A DNA stretch of 43,565 bases, taken from contig PXRY01000045.1 in NCBI GenBank assembly GCA_003022925.1, positions 1,193 to 44,757 of the forward strand, written 5' to 3'. The DNA is from Halobacteriales archaeon QS_8_65_32. GTDB lineage: Archaea > Halobacteriota > Halobacteria > Halobacteriales > Halococcaceae. Made by a program: the position numbers and the translations under genes. Shown here one piece after another: positions 18,197-26,015 of the stretch. The notes beneath the pieces were generated by a model that saw only the letters and a program-made list of their open reading frames with translations, ran no database searches and had not been told where the DNA came from. Positions within the stretch are counted from its first letter, which is position 1, and every line of letters starts with the position of its first letter.

Positions 18197-19504
18197 ATGT
18201 ACGTCGACTTGGGCAACGGGCTCGCGTCGGTCGCGTCGCCGGGCGTCTCGCGCGAGAGTTTGGAGCGCCTCGACGAGCGCGTCGCCCGCGCCCACGAGCG
18301 GATCGAACGCGGACGGAAGGAAGACGAATTCGGCTACGCTGCGTTCGATTTACCTCACGTGACGGACGCCAGTGAGATCGAAGCGGCCGTCGCGCCGTTC
18401 GACGCCTCGGACGCCGTGCTGACCGTCGGCATCGGCGGCAGCGCACTCGGCGCGGCGACGATCGCCGAAGCGCTCGACCTCGCCGATACCCACGTGCTCG
18501 ACAACGTCGACCCTGCGGAAGTACGATCGACGCTCGCCGACCTCGACCTCGGGGACACCGTTTTCCACGTCGTCTCCCGGTCGGGCACCACCGTCGAAAC
18601 CCTCGCGAACTTCCTCGTCGTCCGCGAGGCCTTCGAGTCGGCAGGCATCGACTGGACCGAGCGGGTAGTAGTGACGACCGGCGAGGAGGGGCCGCTGCGC
18701 GAACTCGCCGATCGGCACGACCTGCCGACGCTTTCGGTCCCCGAGGGCGTCCCCGGGCGCTTCTCGGCGCTCTCGTCGGTGGGGTTGGTGCCCGCCGCGA
18801 TCAGAGGGGCCGATATCGAGGGCGTGCTCGCCGGTGCTGCAGCGAACACGGCTCGCGGCGAGATCAGTGGTTCGTTGTTCGAGACGCCGGCGTATGCCTA
18901 CGGCGCGGCGACGTATGCCCTCGCCGAGCGGGGAGCGACGGTCGACGCGATGATGCCGTACGCTGAGGATCTCGAATCCTTCGCCGAGTGGTTCGCCCAA
19001 CTCTGGGCCGAGAGCCTCGGCAAGGACGGATTAGGACAGATATCCCTGAAGGCGGTCGGCGCGACCGACCAGCACTCCCAACTGCAACTCTACCGGGCCG
19101 GACCCCGAAACGTGATGGTCACCTTCGTCCGCCCGCGCGAACGACCCGATTGTGCAATCCCCGAAACCGACTTCGAGGCGCTGTCGTACCTCGGGGGCGG
19201 TGACCTGGGGACGCTGCTCGACGCCGAGTTCGAAGCCACCGAAGCCAGCCTCGCCGCGGCGGGCCGGCCCTCGGTCCGCGTCGAGATCGACCGGCTCGAC
19301 GCTCGGGGAATCGGCGACCTGCTCTACGGGATGGAGTTGGCCTGCGTGCTCGTCGGCGAACTCATGGGCATCGAGACGTTCACCCAGCCCGCAGTCGAGT
19401 GGGGCAAACGCGCCGCACGGGGCCTGTTAGGGGCCGAGGGCGACTTTCCCGAAGCCGAGGCCGTCGGGGAGAAATCCCGGCTCGCCGTCCCGCCGGAGGA
19501 GTGA
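18197..19504 (+). CDS. pgi: Glucose-6-phosphate isomerase
   Basis: A 435-residue phosphoglucose isomerase that interconverts glucose-6-phosphate and fructose-6-phosphate. It has the sugar-phosphate-binding SIS fold: TVGIGGSALGAATIAEAL (from about residue 75), HVVSRSGTTVETLANF (about 124-139), an active-site Glu in LFAQLWAESLGKD-type sequence (here QLWAESLGKDGLGQ), and the His of GATDQHSQLQLY. The length is shorter than eukaryotic PGI and fits the bacterial/haloarchaeal type, not the cupin PGI of other archaea. ATG 18197 is fixed by a strong GAGGTGA (18186-18192) four bases upstream; the frame is open far upstream but that part is basic, low-quality sequence. Confidence 0.95.
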   Translation: MYVDLGNGLASVASPGVSRESLERLDERVARAHERIERGRKEDEFGYAAFDLPHVTDASEIEAAVAPFDASDAVLTVGIGGSALGAATIAEALDLADTHVLDNVDPAEVRSTLADLDLGDTVFHVVSRSGTTVETLANFLVVREAFESAGIDWTERVVVTTGEEGPLRELADRHDLPTLSVPEGVPGRFSALSSVGLVPAAIRGADIEGVLAGAAANTARGEISGSLFETPAYAYGAATYALAERGATVDAMMPYAEDLESFAEWFAQLWAESLGKDGLGQISLKAVGATDQHSQLQLYRAGPRNVMVTFVRPRERPDCAIPETDFEALSYLGGGDLGTLLDAEFEATEASLAAAGRPSVRVEIDRLDARGIGDLLYGMELACVLVGELMGIETFTQPAVEWGKRAARGLLGAEGDFPEAEAVGEKSRLAVPPEE

Positions 19505-19520
19505 CATGACGAACCGTCGT

Positions 19521-19544
19521 CGCCGATCGGTCTCCCGATCGGCG
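19521..19544. terminator. Bidirectional terminator-like hairpin
   Basis: A perfect 10-bp stem CGCCGATCGG/CCGATCGGCG with loop TCTC, 17 bases after the pgi stop, between pgi and the convergent GH26 gene. A third half-copy (TCTCCGATCGGCG) lies at about 19588-19600. No T-run follows, so termination is inferred from position. Confidence 0.5.
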
Positions 19545-19636
19545 TTCAGCCCCCGAGAGCGACCGACGGCCCCGGTCAGCGACCGTGTCTCCGATCGGCG
19601 ACTCGTCCGTCGTTTCGCTCGTCGCAAAGCGGCCGC

Positions 19637-20968
19637 TCAGAACTCGCCGCGGAACTCCTCGTCGGAGAGCACACGGGGGTACTCCGGACGCGCGGGGAGC
19701 ACCCACGAGGTGTCGATCGTCCGCTCGTACTCCTCGTAGACGGGGTATCGGCTCGCGGTCCGGAGATCGGTGTAGGTCGCAGTGCCCCGGTCGCCGCCGA
19801 AGACCGCCCAGTCGCTCTCGTCGGTGCCGTCCTTGTCGATGTCGAACCAGCAGGCCATTGCGATGTCCTCCCGCTCGATCATCGCGTATGCGTCTGCGAT
19901 CCACTCGGCTTTCTTTTCGGGGCGGTACTCGCCCTCGTAGTAGGACGTCGAGGCGAACTCCGTGAGCGCGATCGGCTTGTCGGCGATCGCCTGCACGCGG
20001 TCCAACATCCCGCCGAAGAGTTCCTCGGGGCTCCGCCAGTCCGACCAGGACTCGACGTCGCCGAAGTTGAACCCGTCCAGGCCGATCCAGTCGACGTACT
20101 CGTCTCCCGGGTAGTACGCTTCTGCATCGACGTCGCCGACCTCGTCAGCGTTCGGAGCCCACATCCACTGGATGTTCGTCTCGTCCATCGCGGTGTCGGC
20201 GAAGATCCGGCGTACGTATCGCCACATCCCGATGTAGTCCTCGGCGGAGGTCTCGTCGGTCGCGCTCCAGGGGAACCAGTTGCCGTTCATTTCGTGGGCC
20301 GGCCGGAAGTACAGCCGCCGTTCGGGCGCGCGGTCGCCGTCGGAACCGACGGTCCACGCTGCGAGTTCCTCGGCCCAGGTTTCGATGATCCGGTCGTACT
20401 CTCCCTCGTGGATCCGCCGATCGACTAAGGGGTCGGAATCCTCGGGCGGTTCGGTATAGGCCGGCATCCACGTCACGATCGGTACCGAGCCGCGCTCCCA
20501 GATCGGCGTCAGCAGCTTCTCGACGAACCGCCGTACCTGATCGGGGGATTCGAGCCCGTTGACGAACGTTTCGACCGTCGCCGGCTGCTGGCCCACCCAG
20601 CGCCCGTAAGGACCGAGTTTGGCGATCGAGTCCGGCTTGGCGTCGATCGCGAGCCCCGAGAGCGTCGCCCCCGAACGCGGCTCGGGTTCGGGGGCGGCCG
20701 TCGTGTCCTCGGCAGCGTCGGCGGCGTCGGTGCTATCCGTTTCGTCGGTGCCGTCGGTTTCGCGTTCCCTGTCGGAGTCTTCGCTAGTCGGGGCCGTATC
20801 CGAGGCCGCTGCGAGGTCCGAGTCGGCTGCCCCCGTTGCCCTCGTCGATCCGTCGGTCGATTCCGATGCCGACCCCGAGCTCGACGCCGAATCCGATCGG
20901 GACGAACAGCCGGCGAGGCCGGCCGCACAGACGAGCCCCATAGAACGGACGAAGGCGCGTCGGTTCAC
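19637..20968 (-). CDS. Tat-exported lipoprotein with GH26-like (mannanase) domain
   Basis: A 443-residue exported, lipid-anchored glycoside hydrolase. The signal has a twin-arginine start (NRRAFVRSMGL) and lipobox LAGC with Cys21. Residues 22-98 are a Ser/Thr/Asp/Glu linker, as in haloarchaeal surface proteins. The catalytic TIM barrel follows. RPAHEMNGNWFPWS carries the GH26 acid/base Glu226 after His225, and IALTEFAS carries the likely nucleophile Glu337. Other GH26-like parts are IQWMWAPNADE and YVDWIGLDGFNF. Known GH26 enzymes cut beta-1,4-mannan or beta-1,3 glycans; the actual glycan here is unknown. It starts with GTG. It lies last in the polysaccharide locus, 220 bases after the GT2 gene. 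Confidence 0.83.
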   Translation of the reverse strand: MNRRAFVRSMGLVCAAGLAGCSSRSDSASSSGSASESTDGSTRATGAADSDLAAASDTAPTSEDSDRERETDGTDETDSTDAADAAEDTTAAPEPEPRSGATLSGLAIDAKPDSIAKLGPYGRWVGQQPATVETFVNGLESPDQVRRFVEKLLTPIWERGSVPIVTWMPAYTEPPEDSDPLVDRRIHEGEYDRIIETWAEELAAWTVGSDGDRAPERRLYFRPAHEMNGNWFPWSATDETSAEDYIGMWRYVRRIFADTAMDETNIQWMWAPNADEVGDVDAEAYYPGDEYVDWIGLDGFNFGDVESWSDWRSPEELFGGMLDRVQAIADKPIALTEFASTSYYEGEYRPEKKAEWIADAYAMIEREDIAMACWFDIDKDGTDESDWAVFGGDRGTATYTDLRTASRYPVYEEYERTIDTSWVLPARPEYPRVLSDEEFRGEF

Positions 20969-21048
20969 GTCGTGGCCCTCCTCGTCGTCCGAGCGGCCGC
21001 CGGTCGTCGCGCCGTTGCCCCTGACACGGACGGTCGGAGTCGTCGTTG

Positions 21049-21180
21049 TACTGGAGTCATGATCGCGGTAGTCACGGTGGTCGTGGTTGCAGTGGTCGTG
21101 GCAGCCGTTGTGGTCGCGGCGATCGTAGTAGCCGTGGTGGTCGGCCCGGTCGTAAGTGTGGTAGTAGTAGCGATCACAGT
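21049..21180. repeat. Low-complexity GTGGTC/GAC-CAC tract
   Basis: An imperfect triplet/hexamer array built of GTGGTC, GTAGTA, GCGGTC units on the plus strand. On the minus strand it reads as His/Asp/Tyr codons in the same frame as the GH26 lipoprotein and stays open from 21247 to its GTG start, but that stretch has no start codon. On the plus strand it gives an all Val/Ala peptide. I treat it as noncoding spacer between the GT2 gene and the lipoprotein. Confidence 0.55.
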
Positions 21181-21188
21181 AACCCTCC

Positions 21189-22454
21189 TCAGTCGGCCTC
21201 CGCGTCGGTGTCGGTCTCGCCGTTGATGGCGTCGATGATGTCCGGTTTCACTTTTCTGGTCACGTCGAAGTCCTCCGGCGGGTACGCGAAGCCGACGAAC
21301 GCGCCCGCTGAGTGCAACACGCTGACTAGGGGCGCGAGGACGATCAGCATTAGCGCGACCGGCAGCGACTCGTCGTAGTACGCGAGCCCGAGCATGGACC
21401 AGACGATCGTCGGCCCGAACAGAGCGAGCGAGAGGACTTCGAACAGCGGTCCGTACAGACCGGTTCCGGGCAACAACAGCGGGACGAGTACGAGCGCAGG
21501 CACGAGCGCAGACGTCGCCCACGCGGCATTCCGGAGGGTACAGATCGCTCGATACGCCGGCGAGAGAACGCCGCTTTGGGCCTGTGAGCCCGCGAGCCAC
21601 CGGCTCCGTTGGCCGATCATCGCCCGCATCGACGGCGGGGCCTGGCTAGCGAACTTCGTCTCGCCGACGCGAAAGGTGACGTCTTCGGCGCGCATCGCGT
21701 TCCAGACGAAGCTCGTGTCCTCGATGAGCGTTTCTCTGTCCCAGGTGATCCGGTCTTCGAGTTCCGTGCGGATCGCGAGTCCGCCGCCCCAGGCGTACAG
21801 CGGCACCGCGAGCCTGGCGAAGGCGAGCTGTTCGGTCTGAAATCCCATCCGGTAGATCTCCGCGAGATAGGCCGGCAGCGACCGGCTCCGGGTCGGGCGC
21901 TCGCGGAACTGGACGATGTCGCCGTCGGGGATCCCCTCCAGGTCGCTGGTGATCGTGTCCTCGTCCAAGAAGAGCACGTACTCCTTCTCGCAGGGGATTA
22001 CCCGCCGTGCCCACTCGAGCGCGCGGCCCTTTCGCGTCGCCGCACACTCGAAGGCCTCGGGGACGACGTGGACCGTCGCGCCGCGAACCGCGATCGGCTC
22101 CTCGCATATCACGTGACAGTCGTCGATCCCGTCGGGGAGGGCGTCGACGCTCGCCTGAACGACGCCGCCGCCGTCGACGGTCAGGATACGGACCTGGACG
22201 TTTTCGAGGCCGTGGCTCGCTGCCGCGAACCGTCGGCCCCGTGAGACGACGACCATCTCGTAGAGCCAGTAGGAGACCGCCGCGAGCTGTATCGCCGCCG
22301 CCCCCCAGATGATGACCGACAGCGCCGCGAGCGGGGTAACGTCGACAACAGGCAGCGTCCGTCCGGGAACCCAGACCGTGGCTCCGACGATAGCGATCGT
22401 CGCTGCGGCCACCGTCGTCGTCAGCGTCAGCACTCGCGACGACGAAGGCGTCAC
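21189..22454 (-). CDS. Membrane-bound family 2 glycosyltransferase (processive-type motifs)
   Basis: A 421-residue GT2 enzyme. Two N-terminal membrane helices (about 10-30 and 42-62) come first, then a cytoplasmic GT-A domain, then at least three C-terminal helices (about 305-330, 335-358, 370-400). Motifs: nucleotide-sugar loop TRKGRALEWARR (140-151), metal DED (FLDEDT, 163-167), catalytic IEDTSF (Glu245/Asp246) and QRSRW (282-286). A QxxRW motif is typical of chain-extending GT2 enzymes such as cellulose, hyaluronan or mannan synthases. The KGRALEWA form reminds me of egghead-type beta-mannosyltransferases. Sugar donor and product are unknown. The GTG start overlaps the upstream DUF2079 stop by 4 bases (GTGA), implying coupled translation. 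Confidence 0.85.
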   Translation of the reverse strand: MTPSSSRVLTLTTTVAAATIAIVGATVWVPGRTLPVVDVTPLAALSVIIWGAAAIQLAAVSYWLYEMVVVSRGRRFAAASHGLENVQVRILTVDGGGVVQASVDALPDGIDDCHVICEEPIAVRGATVHVVPEAFECAATRKGRALEWARRVIPCEKEYVLFLDEDTITSDLEGIPDGDIVQFRERPTRSRSLPAYLAEIYRMGFQTEQLAFARLAVPLYAWGGGLAIRTELEDRITWDRETLIEDTSFVWNAMRAEDVTFRVGETKFASQAPPSMRAMIGQRSRWLAGSQAQSGVLSPAYRAICTLRNAAWATSALVPALVLVPLLLPGTGLYGPLFEVLSLALFGPTIVWSMLGLAYYDESLPVALMLIVLAPLVSVLHSAGAFVGFAYPPEDFDVTRKVKPDIIDAINGETDTDAEAD

Positions 22455-24697
22455 GCTGTTCCCCCGTCGTCCGAGCGCACCGTTCGGACGGCGCTGGTCT
22501 CCGTCCGGTCATCACCCTCGATCGCGCTCTCGCTCCCGTCGTCGGTCGGCGGTCGGTAGTCCGTGTCCGTCGATCGAGGCTCGGCGAGGCCCCAGTTTCG
22601 AGCCGCCGCCCTCGACCCGTTTTCCGGGCCGGCGACGAATTCGAGGGCGACGCCCTTCAGCGTGACCCGTCCGTTCCCGCCGGTTCGATACCCGCGAAAC
22701 TCGACGTTCCGTCGAGCGTCGTCGAGCGTGAACCGGACGGTGACGTTCTGTGGACCTTCCTTCGCCGGGACCGTCGCGTTCGCGACCCGCCGGTGGGTCG
22801 TCCCCGCCGCCACGTCAACGCCGAGAACGGGCTCGGCACCCGCGCGCGTGACGTCCACCCGGAAGGTCGCCTCGTACGTGCCCGGCGGAAGCAAGGCGTT
22901 GGGCCCGTACCAGAGGTAGGTCCCGGCGCTGCCCCCGCTCGCGACGACCCGTCCCGACAGCACCCGGGCGTCGTTCGGAATGAAGGCATCTGCGCCGTAG
23001 GTGCGGTCTTCGACGGCGTACTCGCCGGTGATCCCCTCGGGCGATCCTTCGTGGCCGCGCTTCAGTACCCAGATACCGTCCTCGTAGGCGACGAGGCCGT
23101 ACGAGCGGCCGATCCGGTCGGCGTAGACGCTCTCGATCGGCGTTGCCCACCAGGTGGTCGTATCGAACAGGAGGTACTCGGGGGTCGGCGTCCCGTATCG
23201 CTCCTGATAGTAGCCGAAGGTGCTCTCGACGGGAATGAACGTCGCGTTCGGGCGGGTCGCGACGTGGGGGTAGATGTCGTTCTGGGTGAGCAACGAGGCC
23301 GACTCGGGCACGAGGTCGGTCGCCTCCCGGCGGAGGTCGTCGTGGTCGGCTCCGGTTCGCAGGTCCGGGTTCTGGCCGGCGGCGACGACCGACGTCGCCC
23401 CCAAGAGATTGAGCACGAGCACGAGGGCGAACACCCGCCCGACGCTCGACCGGGAGATCGCTCGCAGGGCCTCCGTATCCGGTATCGCGAGCAAACTCGA
23501 ATCCGGCATGGCGGGCAACGAGAGCCCGTCGGCGCGTTCGATCCGGCCCAGCACGCGCACTGCCCCGATGTAGACGAACGGCAGCAGGTACAGCGGGTAG
23601 TGTGCGCCGAAGGTGAAGTAGACCTCGCGGCCGGCGAACACCCACCCGAACGCGAGATACGGCGCGAGCGCCCCGAGCGCGATCTCGTCGGTCGCCGCGA
23701 GAAAGGCCACCGGCATTAGGAATAGCACGAGAAAGGCGAACTTCGTGAACAGGTCTATCGACAGCGCCTCGAAGGCGACCCCCGGGTTCGCGAGCGAGAT
23801 CGCGATCAGTTCGGCAATCGACCCGCGAACGTCCTCGACGTGCGGCAGGAACGGCGCGGCGATCGAGGCCGGCGGGATCCCCGAGAGCGTGCTAAAGGCC
23901 GCGATGACGCGCGAGGAGACGACGCGCACGGCGACCGTGAGCACTACTGCGCCGACGAGCAGCGGGAGTTCCTCGCGCAGTCGTTCTTCTCGGTAGGCCG
24001 CGACACAGAGCCCGCCCAGGAAGCCAACGGCGATGATCACGACGAACTCGTTCGTGAGCAAGGCGAGTGCGAACAGCCCCAGAAAGGCGAGCGAGCGGCG
24101 CTTTCGGTAGGCGTAGTACGCGCCGAAGACCAACAGCGGGAGGAGGACCTGTTCCTGGAAGTGGAACAACCAGGCCGACCAGAGAAAGGGGTTGAGCGCG
24201 TACGAGGCGGTCACCCAGCCGGCGAGGCGGTCGCTGTCGAGCCGGTCGCGAGCGAGCACCCACAACAGCGGGACGCTCGCGGCGAGACAGAACGCCTTCG
24301 CGACGATCAGCGTGTACGGCGAGGGCACGAGCGCATAGAACGGGAAGAAGGCGAGCAGCGTCACCGTGAAGTGCCCGCCCCAGTACGAGCCGCCGGGATG
24401 GCTCGCAACGTACTTTCCTTGCTGGAGCCAGCCCTCGCCCGCGAGCGTGGTCGCGAACATATGGACGTAGCTGCCGAAGTCCGCACCGCCGAGCACGAAC
24501 CCCCGATAGAGAACGGACATGTAGAGGCTGAACCCGACGAACAGCGCCGCGGCGAGCGCGAGCACGCCCCAGGTCGGATCGCCCCGGTCGGGAACCGCTG
24601 CCCTTACCCGTTCGAACAGCCGAGTCGGGACCACCCGCCGACGGTACCCCCAGTCGCCGCTCATCGTGCCAGTCCCCCGCCCGGGAAGAAGCGACAC
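22451..24697 (-). CDS. DUF2079-type multi-spanning membrane protein with C-terminal beta-domain
   Basis: A protein of about 748 residues. Residues 45-450 contain about ten hydrophobic helices with DUF2079 features near the start (GFVLGGADFGSYVHMFATTL and HPGGSYWGGHFTVTLLAF). DUF2079 proteins are distant relatives of GT-C/O-mannosyl-type membrane glycosyltransferases. After the helices comes an extracellular part: residues about 465-560 include NDIYPHVATRPNATF, and residues about 575-690 form a beta-rich domain (WYGPNALLPPGTYEATFRVD ... RVTLKGVALEF) like a carbohydrate-binding sandwich. A TATATA box (about 24724-24729) places a leaderless start at GTG 24697; ATG 24664 is the alternative. Confidence 0.8.
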   Translation of the reverse strand: MSLLPGRGTGTMSGDWGYRRRVVPTRLFERVRAAVPDRGDPTWGVLALAAALFVGFSLYMSVLYRGFVLGGADFGSYVHMFATTLAGEGWLQQGKYVASHPGGSYWGGHFTVTLLAFFPFYALVPSPYTLIVAKAFCLAASVPLLWVLARDRLDSDRLAGWVTASYALNPFLWSAWLFHFQEQVLLPLLVFGAYYAYRKRRSLAFLGLFALALLTNEFVVIIAVGFLGGLCVAAYREERLREELPLLVGAVVLTVAVRVVSSRVIAAFSTLSGIPPASIAAPFLPHVEDVRGSIAELIAISLANPGVAFEALSIDLFTKFAFLVLFLMPVAFLAATDEIALGALAPYLAFGWVFAGREVYFTFGAHYPLYLLPFVYIGAVRVLGRIERADGLSLPAMPDSSLLAIPDTEALRAISRSSVGRVFALVLVLNLLGATSVVAAGQNPDLRTGADHDDLRREATDLVPESASLLTQNDIYPHVATRPNATFIPVESTFGYYQERYGTPTPEYLLFDTTTWWATPIESVYADRIGRSYGLVAYEDGIWVLKRGHEGSPEGITGEYAVEDRTYGADAFIPNDARVLSGRVVASGGSAGTYLWYGPNALLPPGTYEATFRVDVTRAGAEPVLGVDVAAGTTHRRVANATVPAKEGPQNVTVRFTLDDARRNVEFRGYRTGGNGRVTLKGVALEFVAGPENGSRAAARNWGLAEPRSTDTDYRPPTDDGSESAIEGDDRTETSAVRTVRSDDGGTA

Positions 24698-24722
24698 GGC
24701 GATTTCTGCGAAGAAGTTCCCG

Positions 24723-24730
24723 CATATATT
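24723..24730 (-). promoter_or_regulatory. TATA box ahead of the DUF2079-GT2 pair
   Basis: AATATATG on the minus strand, centred about 29 bases before GTG 24697, in an AT-rich pocket (24719-24756) that contrasts with the GC-rich surroundings. It indicates a separate transcription start for the DUF2079/GT2 pair. The gap 24731-24971 holds no supported gene. Confidence 0.5.
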
Positions 24731-24971
24731 CGTTTCTTTTAACAGTGTAATAACTCGAACGGAAGGTGTCCGCTACCGGCTTCGGGCTTCGGATCAGAGC
24801 TTCCTACTGAGGTTCGGCACGGACCGGGCTGGGCCGGTATCACGTCCTCGCCTCTCGACCGCGCCATCCGGAGCCCGTCAACCCGGACGATCCGCCCGAG
24901 CATCGCTGTCCGATCCCGGCCCTGAGAACTCCGCTCGTCGTCTTCGGGTCCGATCGCGGCGACGATCATGA

Positions 24972-25985
24972 TCATTGGCGACATCGCCGCGAGCGGTTCC
25001 ACGATCGCGTTCTCGGACGGGATCGCGACGGCGTTCGCCTGCGGAGCATTCCCCTGACGGTCGTTTCCACGTCGTGCTCGGGGACGAACCCGAGGGCGTC
25101 CGCCGCTTCGGCGGTCTCAACGGTAAAGTCTCTGCCGCCGGTCGTATCGTTGCCGCGGGGGTTCGCCACGGACGTGACGTCGACCGATAGCCCGCGTTCC
25201 TCACGGGCGGCCGTCTGGACCAAGTCCGCGACCTCGCGGACGCTTAGGTTCTCGCCGCTTCCCAGTACGACCGTCTCGGCACCCGGATCGGCATTGAACA
25301 ACGCCTCGACCGAGCGGGAGTACGCCCGAGCGACGTCCTCGACGTGGACGAAATCGAACGTCTGTGTTCCGGGTTCGTGAATCTCCAGGGGCTCGCCGGC
25401 GAGCGCCCGTCGAACGAAAACGTTTGTCACGACGTCCTTGTCGATGCGCTTTCCGTCGATACGATGATCGCCGTAGAGGTTCGCCTGTAGGAGGACGTGT
25501 GCCGGGAAGGCGTCGTGAGCGAGTTGGTGAACGTCGTCTTCGTTCATCGCTTTCGTTCGTCCGTAGAACGTGGTTGGCTTCCGGGGATGGGTAGCGGTGA
25601 TAGGAAAGTCGGTCGGCGGTCCGAGCGCCGCTGCGCTGCTTGCAAACACCAACGGAATCCGTAACTGGTTGCAGATCCACGCGACGTTTTCGGTCCCTCC
25701 GACGTTGATGTCGAAGGCCCGCTCCGGATCGTTCGAACAGTCGGGGACACCGCTCACGGCCGCGAGATGCGCGATGGCGTCGACGCCTTCGAATGTCCTG
25801 CACAGTTCGTTCCTGTCGCGGATATCGACGTCGGCGATCCGTCGTCCGTCGATCGATCCAACCTGTGCGTTGCTGAAATCGTCGATCGGCACCGTGTCGT
25901 ACCCCTCGTCGTGTAGCTGCCCGACGACACGCGAGCCGATGTATCCGCCGCTGCCAGTTACTCCAACGGTGTGTGTCTGATTCAT
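24972..25985 (-). CDS. NAD-dependent nucleotide-sugar epimerase/dehydratase
   Basis: A 337-residue extended SDR acting on nucleotide sugars. NAD-binding TGSGGYIGSRV (about residues 10-20), AHLAAVSG, active-site Ser in FASSAAALG, and FYGRTKAMNE (Tyr and Lys) are all present, then QTFDFVHVEDVARAYS and the C-terminal substrate domain. It most resembles UDP-glucose 4-epimerase-like enzymes; the exact reaction is unknown. The last 25 residues (RRRTPSRSRPRTRSWNRSRR) are extremely Arg-rich and unlike the acidic protein before them, as if the original stop had been lost by a frameshift. It lies 30 bases after the sugar transferase, so the two are likely cotranscribed. Confidence 0.82.
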   Translation of the reverse strand: MNQTHTVGVTGSGGYIGSRVVGQLHDEGYDTVPIDDFSNAQVGSIDGRRIADVDIRDRNELCRTFEGVDAIAHLAAVSGVPDCSNDPERAFDINVGGTENVAWICNQLRIPLVFASSAAALGPPTDFPITATHPRKPTTFYGRTKAMNEDDVHQLAHDAFPAHVLLQANLYGDHRIDGKRIDKDVVTNVFVRRALAGEPLEIHEPGTQTFDFVHVEDVARAYSRSVEALFNADPGAETVVLGSGENLSVREVADLVQTAAREERGLSVDVTSVANPRGNDTTGGRDFTVETAEAADALGFVPEHDVETTVRGMLRRRTPSRSRPRTRSWNRSRRCRQ

Positions 25986-26015
25986 GTAGGTCGTATCATC
26001 CTTTTTACCACCGAA

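Noticed and set aside
20972..21226. Plus-strand Val/Ala-rich frame through the GTGGTC tract
   Set aside because: The peptide is dictated by the triplet repeat; no promoter and no family.
24739..25002. An 87-residue minus-strand frame after the epimerase
   Set aside because: No start signal and no family; may be the alternate frame of the epimerase's decayed 3' end.
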